Source of the DNA: Callipepla californica brunnescens
Lineage: Eukaryota; Chordata; Aves; Galliformes; Odontophoridae
Length of the DNA stretch: 64,000 nt
Direction: 5' to 3'
Assembly (NCBI GenBank): GCA_023055505.1
Contig: JALIRH010000023.1
Location: 6,640,423 to 6,704,422 of the forward strand
Each line of letters starts with the position of its first letter. Within the stretch, counting starts at the first letter, position 1. Under the pieces are notes generated by a model. That model saw nothing but the letters and a program-made list of their open reading frames with translations, was not told where the DNA came from and made no database searches. Of the stretch, positions 12,103-22,256 are shown piece after piece. Both the position numbers and the translations under genes were made by a program.

Positions 12103-12862
12103 ATAGATTCATAGATTCATAGATACATTAGGTTGGAAAGGACCTACAAGAACATCTCGTCCAACCATCCTCACACCACCATCCCTACCCACCAAGCTAC
12201 TAAATCAATTCCCTCAGCACCTCATCTAAACGCTTCTTGAACAGCGCTAGGGACGGTGCCTCAACCACCTCCCTAGGCAGGCCATTCCAGTGCCTGACCA
12301 CTCTTTCAGAGAAAAAAATTTTCCACAAATCTAATCTCAATCTTCCCTGGCACAACTTGTGGCCATTCCCTCTCGTCCTGTCATTAGTTACCTGGGAGAA
12401 GAGGCTGACCCCCTCCTTACCACAGCCTCCCTTCAGGAAGTGGTAGAGTGCGATGAGGTCTCCTCTGAGCCTCCTTTTCTCCAGACTAAACAATCCCAGC
12501 TCCCTCAGCCGCTCCTCATAAGACTTGTGCTCCAGACCCCTCACCAGTTTTGTTGCCCTTCTCTGAACACGCTCCAGGGCCTCCATGTCTCTCTTATAGT
12601 GAGGGGCCCAAAACTGAACACAGTACTCGAGGTGCGGCCGCACCAGAGCTGAGTACAGGGGGATGATCACCTCCCTGCTCCTGCTGGCCACACTATTCCT
12701 AATACAGGCCAGGATGCCATTGGCCTTCTTGGCCACCTGGGCCCACTGCTGGCTCATGTTGAGCCGAGCATCAACCAAAACCCCCAGGTCCTTTTCCTCT
12801 ATACAGTCTTCAAGCCATTCTGCCCCAAGCCTACAGCATTGCATGGGGTTATTGTGGCCAAA
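12103..12862 (-). mobile_element. CR1 LINE, young subfamily, 5'-truncated
   Basis: The tail at 12103-12125 holds copies of ATAGATTC, the reverse complement of the AATCTATG repeat seen in the 44.3 and 49.7 kb copies. The 3' UTR (GGTTGGAAAGGACCTACAAG, 12131-12150) and the coding region follow. The match to the other copies stops abruptly after GTTATTGTGGCCAAA at 12862, which is the 5' truncation point typical of LINE insertion. By eye it is close to the 43.5-44.2 kb copy, with most changes being single substitutions. Confidence 0.93.
12200..12862 (-). pseudogene. CR1 ORF2 C-terminal fragment (reverse transcriptase thumb side)
   Basis: The minus-strand frame is open from the truncation point to the native stop (the longer open frame extends upstream to 12982, but that part is not CR1). 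It carries [84 protein letters not shown] and [18 protein letters not shown], ending in DEVLRELI. These are the regular conserved blocks downstream of the FADD catalytic core in CR1 ORF2. The endonuclease and the catalytic RT half are missing, so it cannot act on its own. The lack of stops over about 220 codons points to recent insertion. Confidence 0.9.
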
Positions 12863-15800
12863 CCCCGTCTTAAACTGATAGATGCACTGCAATGGTTTGT
12901 TTGCTGGAAATAAGTACAAATTAAAGAGCTGAAGGAACCAGATATTGTTTCCAGATGTGTGTGGATTAATTACTGTAGGCAAATGATTTTTGACCTTTAG
13001 AAAATCTGATTAAATTAAATGAAAATTTCTTCCTTCATCTTCAGTGGAAAAATACAAATAATACAAATTTTTGAATAAATTTTATTAATAAGTCAATTCT
13101 CTCCTGTTCCACCATTATGTAGCTTTTAATTAAAATAATTACTTTTTATATCTGAATTTAATAAAAGATTAAAATAGTAAATTAAATATATTGCATAATT
13201 TAAATAAAGCTCTTTATATGTATAAATGTGAAGACAAACTAGAAGCTTCACAGAAATGTAACAGCTGTATCCTACTTAGTAGATGTTGTCTACTGGTTTG
13301 GTTTTTCTTTTACATTTGGGAGACTTTCCTTTAAGTGCCTCAGCATCCACTGCTATAATGATGAGCAGATGGCAAGTCTGACACAACTGTACTTGACTGC
13401 AGTCCTTTAAAATGCAAACTTAAGAGATGCTCTTGGAGTACTGCTGTGTGTTGGATTCCTAACAGTGTCACAGTGGCATTGAATACTTTGCTTGAAGTAA
13501 GAAAATAGAGTGGAGGACATAATTTCTGGGGGAAAAGAGTGAAAGGGTAAGAAAAAGTTACAGAAAATGACAGAGCTTGAAACCAAAGCATATAACGGGA
13601 GACTGTCATTCTTACAGCCAAAGACATGGCAGTTATTATGAATTGAGGTTAATTAGACAGAATAAATGACTTCTGAGAAAAAGAGCTTGAAAAATGAACT
13701 TTTACATGTTCTTGTCAACTCAAAGCTATATTTCATCAAAGATTCTGAAGACTTTTTAAAGTAAATTATAACACTCAGGATTTAGTGAGCAAGAACATTT
13801 CAGTTAAAACTGTTGACCAGATTGTGCAGTGTTCAGAGACAGATTATACCATTTAAATTTTCATTTGATATTGAACTACCCAAGTGTTCTGTGGCTCACA
13901 CTGTCCTGAGGGAATTTCAGGAAAGGTCGTCAGAAACAAGTATTTGTTTAGTAATGGACACAGTGGATGGGTATCAATCTCTATCTGAAAGAATCTGTTC
14001 TACTAGAAACATATGAGCCGAGGCCTCCAATCCTAATACATTTACAGCAGAACAGATAAAGGTCAGACCTTTCATGTAGAGCTCTCCCGTAATAATCACC
14101 TCTGCTTTCTTTGAGTTTCCAGAAGATACCAGATTCAGCTAATGAGAAGAGCAGAGAAGACTTAATTGAAATCTTTCTTCTAAGCATTACGTTTTAGTAG
14201 GCTTTACCCTGGAACAAAAATGTAAAAGCTTGATTGTATTCTCAGCTTTACAATCATTACCAATCTGTGTTTTTGTTTCTGTTTTGTTTTGTTTTTCTTA
14301 TTCATTGACTCTTCATTTCTGTCAGGTAAGCTTCTATTTACATATCTAAAGCATATCGTAATAATTTTTTTTCCAAAATTGTTTACCAAGTAAGCAATTC
14401 CTCGTGATCATTAGTGGGAGGTGAGAAAGGAGATAAAAAGCAATTGGGAAAGAGTTGTATTGTAAAGGTCTTGAGACTTTAAATCTGAAGACAATTACTT
14501 TTCCTATTCTGAATTCTTTACTTGTACTGTTTCAAAAAGCAGGCTGTCTTTGTTATCAGAGTCATGAAATTCACATTTCAAGCAGGAGTCAAAATTTAGT
14601 ACCAAGGGTCTGCCTGGGTTCAGGTTGGCCTATTGTTGCCATTGTGGTTAAATACCCAAGTTACCCCAGTCCAGGGCGCACAACAGAGTCACTCAGCTAG
14701 ACCTGGATCAGTGCCATTGCTGACTGCTCTACTTCGGTAATGGTTATCTGTTGATAGGTAATACAGATGAGGAAATTCTTTGGCTAATGCTGTCAAAGTA
14801 GCCCAGGTTGGTAAGGCAGGAGCCACCTCCTGTATTTTGATTTCATCAGTAGCATAGTTTTCTACATTAGGAATTCCAGAACAATAAAATAAAATGATCC
14901 TTCAGTAATTTCAACTCTCAGTGTACAGATCAGGCACTGAGAGCAAGTTCTAGTTCCATCTGTGTGTGTTACACTTCATTTTGACTAGAAATAAAAGCAG
15001 GTCAACAGAATCTTTCATGCTGCAAAAGATACCTGATCTGTTCTGATGGTCTTTGAAGGCTCCTTTGTGAAACAAAAAAAAAAAAACAACAAACAACCAA
15101 GGTCACAATTGCTGTATCAAGGAATAACAGGATAAATCAAGAGTTTGCACAAGTTTTTTCTCATTTGTCTCTACAGTGATTCTCTGAGATGCTTCTACCT
15201 TTCAGTTCTGTCTTTCATAGGAAAAATATCTTTATTTTTCAAGGAAGAATTATTCAGTGATCTCTCCCAGAAGTGGCAATACTATACCTTAATGGTAGAG
15301 AGAAGAGATTCAGACAAGTTTTTGTAGTAGAGCCAATATTCATTAACAATTCCACCAAAACAGTGGAAAAGACCATACATTTGGTGAATATAAATAATCA
15401 ATAGTAATTCAGTGGTTGTGTGGCTGCATCACTGCTGTTCTGCCAGCTTCTATGGTCTGGGGGAGCACAGGATTGAGTTGCTCCCCACTCTCACTCCTGG
15501 AGCTTTGGCTAGATTAGGACTTCAGCAGGGTGATCCATTAGGCACTGCAGATGTGCTAGAAGTCTGTTGCAAGATTCTTCCATTAATATTCAGCCTTTCT
15601 GTTGAAAAGTGTGAACATAGTTCTTATCATTCTATGAAAAACAGTAAAATAAAATTTTAGATAGATGTTAAAAACACAGAGGAGATAACTGAACTGAAAA
15701 GTAAGTGACCTGGGATCTAGATCTGTGTAGCTAGAGAGTGTGTGGGACACTATCTTATTCTTTTATTTGCAAATGTCAGTGTACCTTCTCTCTCTTTCTT

Positions 15801-15944
15801 CCTATCTTTTATAGGTAAATGGAAAGACGCATTTCACTACATGACTAATTTGTTGATATTTGGAGACACTGACATTTACTCAGTACTTCTTATTAAAACA
15901 GAAAAACTTTTCAGTTGAGGTCTGCTTGCAGATGCATTCATGAC
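12863..15944. other. Unique AT-rich DNA, no gene recognised
   Basis: No recognisable repeat family. Short open frames (13340-13627 minus, 13813-14016 plus, 14455-14700 plus, 15412-15660 plus) show no known motifs. A pure-A tract interrupted by C lies at about 15076-15099. Confidence 0.5.
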
Positions 15945-15962
15945 AAAAAAAAAAAAAAAAAA
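15945..15962 (+). repeat. Poly-A tract
   Basis: Uninterrupted A run. No retroposed gene or LINE end is visible immediately upstream, so I do not read it as a retrocopy tail. Confidence 0.9.
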
Positions 15963-16275
15963 GCATATGAAATATAATGGAAATCTGATGAAGAGTTTTT
16001 TTTGTCATGGTAGGGATCATATATTAATCCTGTTATCCACATGAAGTTAAATCAATATGTCTTCATTGATGTGGATGAAGATACAGGATCTAACTTTTGC
16101 CTGTGCAGTGTCAGTAGGTTTACTTTTGATAATTTCATGTTAATATTTGCATGCCAAGTCTTACTTATATTTTAGACCTAGTTTGGATTCATTTTCCTGT
16201 TACTTACTGTTTACTATTTCTTTAATTATGTACAATTATTGCAATTATTTTATAAAGCATATTATCAGTGTTAAC

Positions 16276-16968
16276 TCAGATCTTCTCTAGAGGGCCAAGC
16301 AGAATTGCTAATAGATTCAGTACTAACACATTTCTCTTTGGATAGTGTTTTGTACAAGATTTATTATAAGGCTTATCAGTGAAGTTTGACATCAAGATGG
16401 TGCTCAGATAGTGCACCAAATAAAGCCAGTATTCAAAGCCAATCACAGTAAATGTCACCAACACAATTATAAAAGGCAATTCTGATGGATAATTCTGTGA
16501 TAGGAAGGTAAAAGTCATCCATGGGAACTTCCCACAAACTGAGACTGTAATTAAGATGTTGTTTGCAAAACAACAAAGAGCTGCAGAAATATTTCTCTTG
16601 GAAGCAGTGTCAGCTGCACACAGAGGATAAATATAAAACTAAAGCAACCTGACTGTTACCATAGGACCAAACAGTGGATATATAAGGAACGTTACAAGTT
16701 GTGATATTCATACAGGAAGCAAAATATCCTGATTCATACTTATGTCTAGTCTGGCAGAGATTAAAATGATATTGCTGTTATCCAGTGCTCCAAAGAAACA
16801 GGCCACAGGTTCAGTTTTCCCTTTCAGCTTCTGGAAGCTCTGAAATGCGCAGAAAAGAAAGACCTGAAGGATCAGAAAAAGGCAAATCAGACACACGCTG
16901 AATTTGTCTTGGGAACACTGACAGAGATTTTCTTTCTGGTTTCTCAAGATTTTTTTACTTCTAGTGCA
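16276..16968 (-). pseudogene. Possible decayed membrane-protein-like reading region, identity unknown
   Basis: Read on the minus strand in one frame, about 230 codons from 16968 down to 16276 contain only two internal stops (near 16708 and 16639). The product is strongly hydrophobic in several blocks: CLICLFLILQVFLFCAF near the start, FLIYPLFGPMVTVRLL after the first stop, and LPFIIVLVTFTVIGFEYWLY nearer the end. A possible N-glycosylation site NFT precedes the Cys-containing tail. I do not recognise the family. There is no good ATG at the upstream end and no clear splice sites were established. It may be a relic exon of a multi-pass protein or a chance low-stop stretch in AT-rich DNA. Confidence 0.25.
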
Positions 16969-18644
16969 GAAACGCTATACTTGTATAGTATATGTGTTCT
17001 AGAGAAGCCCAGTTCTGCCTCCCTCTCAGATATCTGCTGTCAACACTGTGGCTAAGCAAGACCTTCTTCTGCCTTGTGCAGTCAAATGCATCAGCTGATA
17101 GCCTGAACTATCAGATAAGCACTTAAGTGACAGAGCGGGGGAGTCCAGGTGCACTTGTCCTCTCTCTCTTAGGTTGGTGCTGCTTCCAGCCACGCTTCTG
17201 GGAGCATGTAGGTGTTCAGAGCCTGTACAGTTTACCCCCCACTCCTTTTCTGGTGCACCAGAGTTTGAACCAGAGAGGGCTGCATTTCTGAGCTCAGACT
17301 TTTTTCCACAAATGCTCTCTTATTGCCTTTGTTTGCTTTACACCTTTGCTTCCACAGATAGATAAAGATGAAGGGGTTGTGTTCAGATAGAACTTCTCCA
17401 GCCTGGTGTGGGTAGGTATGAGCCCAGGCTTAAGCAACTCCCTATAGTGTGAGAGTCAATGGTCTCCTTGATCAGGGCTCAGCACTGAGGTACTCATAAG
17501 AAAGCATTCTGTGTGTGACATGTTGTATTCCTCATAATATTGCTTGCATGTATTTATTTTGGCATGAAATAGTGTTAGCAGATTGATGCGGTTAAAACTG
17601 ACAAGTCACTAATTCTTGTTCAAGAAGACATTTAATGATAGGTTTTCTTCCTGTCTGCTGTGGTGATAAATTAATTAACATCTTCCATGTCACAGACCAG
17701 TAAAATTGTGTCTACAATGTATCTGTCATTTAAGGCAATTTGTTCATCCAGATTACACTAATTTTTATTTCTGCATTTCTAAGATCATTTTAATAATATA
17801 TAGATATATCTTCTTAATGAATTTCTGCTGCAAGTATAAACATTCTTGATAATGAAAGCCAAATGGGAGAGAAAAGTAAACCTTGAAATGTTAATTTGTA
17901 TTATCTACTGCCACTTCCCTCGACTTTTTCTTTCTATTTTATTTCAAATTACTGTTCTGATGGACTCAAGTAATATTTCAAAGAGTATTTCTTCACAAAT
18001 AAAACAGTGATCAATATTAAAATTATGGGAAAAAAAAGAAAAAAAAGAAAAAGAATCAAAGATTATAAATACTATTGGGCAAAATAAATACCATTAGATA
18101 AAAACAAACAAACAAAACCCTAAACTAAAAAAAAAAAACAAAAAACAAAAAACAAAAGAAAACAGAAAGGGTCCATGTCCCTGTGTCACCGTGGCTGGCA
18201 GGTATTACAAGCATCGTGTTTAAAATACTCATATCTTACATTCATTAGATATTATGGTTCCATATAGATGTGATAGTTAAAATCCTGTAGGGTAAGGTCA
18301 ACCAGTTTCAGTATGGCAACAGACATATATCCTGCCATTCATGTGTTATTCAAGGCAGAGGAATTAATTTTGCCTTGGGTTTTCATGCGTATTCCTTGAG
18401 AGTTCTCTGCTCTATATAAAAAAAATAAAATAAAATAAAAGTTTGGATATTTTCAGGGTATTTGAATGAAAGTTCATTGAGAGTAGCTACTAGAGGAAAA
18501 TGTCCCTAGCCCTCTTTCTCCTTAAGTCATGATTGTGTTTTTTAAAGCATGAGTGGAAGGAAAAGTTAGAAGTCCTTGAGCTGATGATATGATAACTGAG
18601 CATCATATATCCATTTGAATATCTTACAGGATGGAACAGTGACT
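16969..18644. other. Unique DNA with A-rich simple tracts
   Basis: No gene recognised. A/G-rich low-complexity DNA at about 18030-18055 (AAAAAAGAAAA pattern) and at 18108-18165 (CAAAAAA pattern). The stretch 17040-17300 is somewhat GC-richer, but I cannot assign it. Confidence 0.45.
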
Positions 18645-18792
18645 AATAGAATATCCTGAGTTGAAAGGGACCCACAAGAATCACAGAGTCCAACTCCTAG
18701 TTCCACATCATCTAAAAATCAACCTCTATGTCTGAGGGCACTGTCCAAATACTTTCTGAACTTCAGCAGGCTTGCTGATGTGACCACCTTCC
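18645..18792 (-). mobile_element. CR1 3'-end fragment
   Basis: AATATCCTGAGTTGAAAGGG with ACCCACAAGAATCACAGAGT (about 18650-18689) is the reversed CR1 3' UTR core. The following block (CTGAGGGCACTGTCCAAATAC) matches the adjoining part of a CR1 subfamily. Short and diverged. Confidence 0.7.
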
Positions 18793-19079
18793 TGAAGACT
18801 AGAAAGCTCTTTATTGGTAGGAGATGAGACTGAGAAGAATAAATAAATGCATTGAATGTTCAGTAATCATTATTTCTGCGATTTTTAACTCTCAATATAT
18901 GTTTGCTACATGTGATTTCATTAAAAGCTAAATAGCATTAGCAACCAGAATGGATATTTACTATCCATGTTATATATATAGGTTTCCACTATTTTGCTGT
19001 CATGTAGGTTTTTAAAGACAGTCTTTATGGTCATAGGTACTGTAAATACTCACAGTGGCAACAAACCATTCACACAATT

Positions 19080-19325
19080 GATAGGATGTGAGGAAATGGC
19101 CTCAAGGTGTCCCAGAGAGGTTTATGCTGGATATCAGCAGAATTTTATTCATGAACACTTTGACACAGAAAGGGCTGACAAGAGAACCACTGGACTTGCC
19201 ATCCCTGGAGATTTTTAAGAGATGTGTGAACACAGTGCTTAGAAACATGGTGGACTTGGCAGTGTTAGGTTGATGGTTGAACTTGATGTTAAGACTTTTC
19301 CAACTTAAACAATTCTATTATTCTG
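19080..19325 (+). mobile_element. CR1 3' end, plus strand
   Basis: GAGGAAATGGCCTCAAGGTG (19090-19109), GAACCACTGGACTTGCCATC, CCCTGGAGATTTTTAAGAGA (19203-19222) and the 3' UTR GATGTTAAGACTTTTCCAACTT followed by AACAATTCTATTATTCTGAG (19306-19325) are in the normal CR1 order. It encodes pieces of the RT C-terminus in two overlapping frames, so at least one frameshift is present. The terminal 8-bp repeat is recognisable but altered. Confidence 0.85.
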
Positions 19326-20240
19326 AGACTCCCCGTAGCACATTAATTTTGAAAAAGACTCAAGAACTACAAAACCTATTCAATACAGTCAACATATTTA
19401 CCTTTGATTTTTATTCATTGTCTTGCAGTATACCTGCTATAATGAACAGATAGAGTAACCACAGAGCTGAAAAAGCCAGGGAAATTAAGAGCACCTACTA
19501 ACAAAAAATACAGCTCTAAACAGTAATAAACATCCTGTGCTTCAAAAATCTCATTTCAACTACTGCAGTTGTTGAAATAGATATACATGACTTATTACCT
19601 TCCCAAGGTGTCTAACATAACAGAGAGCCTTAGGATCAATTTACTTGGCATTTTGCTGACTGTAGATACATTGACTTGCCATGTGACTCAGGCAAGTGAA
19701 AGCAGCTTTTATCCACCCCAAAACATATGGTCTTTTACTCAAGAAGATTCCTTGCCTTAAATCATGTTACCCACCACCACACTATTTTAACTTCTGAGTA
19801 GGAAAGAAACAGATGCATAAAAATATTTATCACATATTTTCTGACAGTTCAGAGACAGAAGACTATAAGCTAAATGTGCAAATGAAAAGAAAGGAATTTA
19901 CTTGATATGTGAGTACCCACCCAAAAGGTGTTAATTACTATAATGATAACAACCACTACATAAAAACTGCCACCAAAATTGTAATGGCTACAGAAAGTAA
20001 TTTTCTTGCAACTTATCTGAAAAACTTTTGGGGTCAGTGACATTTTGTGTTGGAAAGCTGCTTCTCTTAGAGGGCTTCTTTGGTAATATGGGATAGCTGT
20101 GTGTATTGTGTAAATGACTGTGTAAATGACTGTGTAATCCCCTCAGAAATTTATACTGTACATATGTGTGTGTCCATTTATTATTTATATCTTATAAATA
20201 TGGATCAATAAAATTTCATTTCTATAAGTACATGAATGAA
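19326..20240. other. Unique AT-rich DNA
   Basis: No gene recognised. A 12-bp tandem repeat is at 20107-20137. Confidence 0.5.
20107..20137 (+). repeat. 12-bp tandem repeat, about 2.6 copies
   Basis: TGTGTAAATGAC occurs twice in perfect tandem (20107-20118 and 20119-20130), followed by a partial third copy TGTGTAA. Confidence 0.9.
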
Positions 20241-20309
20241 TGAGCAACATGGTCTAGGCGTAGATGTCCCTGGTCATTGCAGGAAAGTTGGACTAGATGT
20301 TTAAGGGTC

Positions 20310-20881
20310 TGTCAACGATTTACCGGGCTGGATTGGCCCGGTTCTGTGATGATTGGTGCGGGGGACCCACGGACCCACGCCCCAGGAAAGGGGAAGGAAA
20401 AAGGGAAAAGGGAAAAGGGAGATGGGCCTAGAAACAAAACAGCGGCAACGATCTGAGGAGGAAAGCTAATTTACTAAATAAGATATTAGAAAGCAAAATA
20501 ACACAATATGATACAATATATTTGGAATTGAAGCTAATAAATCAAATAAAATGAGCAAGAGAGAGTGTCCGATAAACCGAAGGCCTTACGCTAACACTGA
20601 AGGCGATACAGCAGCAAGCACCCACTGCTGAGTTGATCCCGAAGGAAAGAGAGTGTCCTGTAACTGCAGAGTTTTTATCTGTTCCCTCTGAGCAGAAAAC
20701 ACGTAAAAATACAAAGCATCACAAAGTCCTCTGGGGAATGTAGTTCTTCTTCTCTTCTGAGACAGGTATACCTGGAATTGTCAATGATCCATGGGGCTGG
20801 AGTATTAGCTCTTCAACTCTTAATGCACTACATGATGTTATGATGTGGAATACCAGTACCAAAAATCATAAAACCATGACA
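20310..20881 (-). mobile_element. Solo LTR of an endogenous retrovirus, ERVL-like
   Basis: A 572-bp element with TGTCA...TGACA ends and a perfect 5-bp target duplication GGGTC (20305-20309 and 20882-20886). In sense orientation (minus strand) it begins TGTCATGGTTTTATGATTTT. It shares about 95% of its bases, by eye, with the copy at 47176-47746. No internal retroviral sequence adjoins it, so it is a solo LTR left by recombination between LTRs. The 5-bp duplication fits class III (ERVL-type) or related avian families. The subfamily name cannot be fixed without a library search. It lies inside a CR1 tail. Confidence 0.85.
20322..20342. other. GC-rich hairpin near the inner end of the LTR
   Basis: ACCGGGC and GCCCGGT are perfect 7-bp inverted repeats separated by 7 bases. 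The same stem recurs at 47188-47207 with a 6-base loop, so it is a family feature rather than chance. Confidence 0.75.
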
Positions 20882-20917
20882 GGGTCACTTCCAACTCAAT
20901 TGTATCTATGATACTGT

Positions 20918-21490
20918 GCATGGTAATCTGTTTCTTCACACTGCCTAGCTGTAGTCTACAATTAATTAGTCTACATGCTTAAAAATGGCAGTAAGTCTTT
21001 ATGTGTGTTCCAGTGAGAGCTATAGTCTAAGCTTATTAATTCAGGTAGTAACTAGTTGCTGAAGTAAGGAATCTGCACCCATTTTGTGATGGGGAATTTT
21101 TTAGAGAGAGAAAGTACTCATTTCTCATATAGGGTTTTAAGTTTCACAGTAGTTAACATTAGCAGATTAAAAATTTAAGACATTGCCAGGTTTATCTTTT
21201 TAAGTATTTAGAAACTCTTATTTCACATACCTGTGTGAATATGGTCAAGACTTTTCTTAAAATTCCTTCTTAAAAAAAGTGTTACGTATTTCCTCTGCTG
21301 TGACTAACAGTATGTAGAATGCAAAAATATAAAGATATATATTCTTGCCTATAATTCAGAGCTGCACCTTATCAAACTTATTTTTAATGAAATAATTCTT
21401 TATTATAAGAATTCATAAGAAAATTACAATATAATGTATTTGTTGGTGACGATAGTGGAGCTCAGAATGGTGGGACCATGTACACCTCAT
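20918..21490. other. Unique AT-rich DNA
   Basis: No gene or repeat family recognised. Confidence 0.5.
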
Positions 21491-21580
21491 GAATCAGAGT
21501 CATTGAATCATCTGAGTTGGAAAGGTCATCTAAAAAACTTCTCTTCAAAAGATAAAGGCATCTACAACTAGATTTGTTTG
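21491..21580 (-). mobile_element. CR1 3'-end scrap, minus strand
   Basis: TCATTGAATCATCTGAGTTG followed by GAAAGGTCATCTAAAAAACT is the reversed CR1 tail and core. Short and diverged. It abuts a plus-strand CR1 fragment. Confidence 0.6.
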
Positions 21581-21584
21581 CTGA

Positions 21585-22256
21585 ATCTGAGCCTGAAGCA
21601 AGCCTAAACACAAAATTCAACAAGGACAAGTGCAAACAAACAAACAAACAAACAAACAAAAAGGTTTATCAGAGATTGAGTTGAGCTCCGAGGAGAAGGA
21701 CGTGACCATGACGATTAACGAGAAACTGAGCATGAGCTGACAATGTGCACTTGAAGCCCAAAAAGCCAACCACAGCCTGGGTTGAATCGCAAGCACGAGG
21801 GAACTGATTTTCCTCACTACTCCAATCTTATGACACCACACCTGGAGTACTGCGTTCAGCACTGGGGTTCCCAGAATGAGAAGGACATGGATCCTCATGG
21901 ACTAGAGCCATGAGTATGATCAGCACCTGTCTATACATGAAAGGGTGTACAAGAATGTACAAGAATGATGGAGAGTGACTCTGTCAGGAAGCTCAGTGAC
22001 AGAACAAGTGTCAATGGCTTTAATCTACAGGAAGGTAGATTGATAGTAGACAGTATGAATAAATTCTTCCTATAGGAAAAGTGAGGATTGTGAGGCACTG
22101 GAACTGGCTGCACAATTCCTGTAAGTGTTCAGGCCAGTCTGGATGGAGCTTTGAGTAACCTGGTCTAGTGGAAATTATGCCAGCCCTCAGCAGGAGAGTG
22201 GAAATGAGATGGTTCTTAATGTTCTTCCCAACCCAATCCAATATCCATCCTATGAT
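21585..22256 (+). mobile_element. CR1 fragment, RT C-terminal region to tail
   Basis: AAATTCAACAAGGACAAGTG (21613-21632, the KFNKDKC block) is followed by a (CAAA)n tract and then by CACACCTGGAGTACTGCGTT (21836-21855, the PHLEYC block). The gap before it, where the EKDLG and LSMSQQ blocks should be, is recognisable but battered (GAGGAGAAGGACGTGACCAT, ACTGAGCATGAGCTGACAAT). The 3' UTR and tail lie at about 22095-22256 and end CATCCTATGATT. Frames are broken throughout. Confidence 0.8.
21633..21662 (+). repeat. (CAAA)n microsatellite inside a CR1
   Basis: About seven CAAA units replace the sequence that normally follows AAGTGCA in CR1, so the microsatellite expanded within the element. Confidence 0.9.

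Larger units (their letters stand above)
20241..20917 (+). mobile_element. CR1 3' tail interrupted by a solo LTR
   Basis: The left part (20241-20309: TGAGCAACATGGTCTAGGCG, GATGTCCCTGGTCATTGC, AAAGTTGGACTAGATGTTTA, then AGGGTC) and the right part (20887-20917: ACTTCCAACTCAATTGTATC then TATGATACTG) join to give the normal CR1 3' end. There, 'gggtc' is directly followed by 'acttccaactca'. The LTR at 20310-20881 sits exactly between its two GGGTC copies. The CR1 was therefore in place before the LTR arrived. Confidence 0.88.

Noticed and set aside
12863..12982. Upstream extension of the 260-codon minus frame as part of the CR1 protein
   Set aside because: The match to other CR1 copies stops at 12862. 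The first 40 or so residues come from flanking DNA read through by chance.
20310..20881. DNA transposon with short TGTCA/TGACA terminal inverted repeats
   Set aside because: TG...CA ends, 5-bp duplications, length near 570 bp and a purine/pyrimidine-rich tract fit a solo LTR better, and no transposase-type longer inverted repeat is present.
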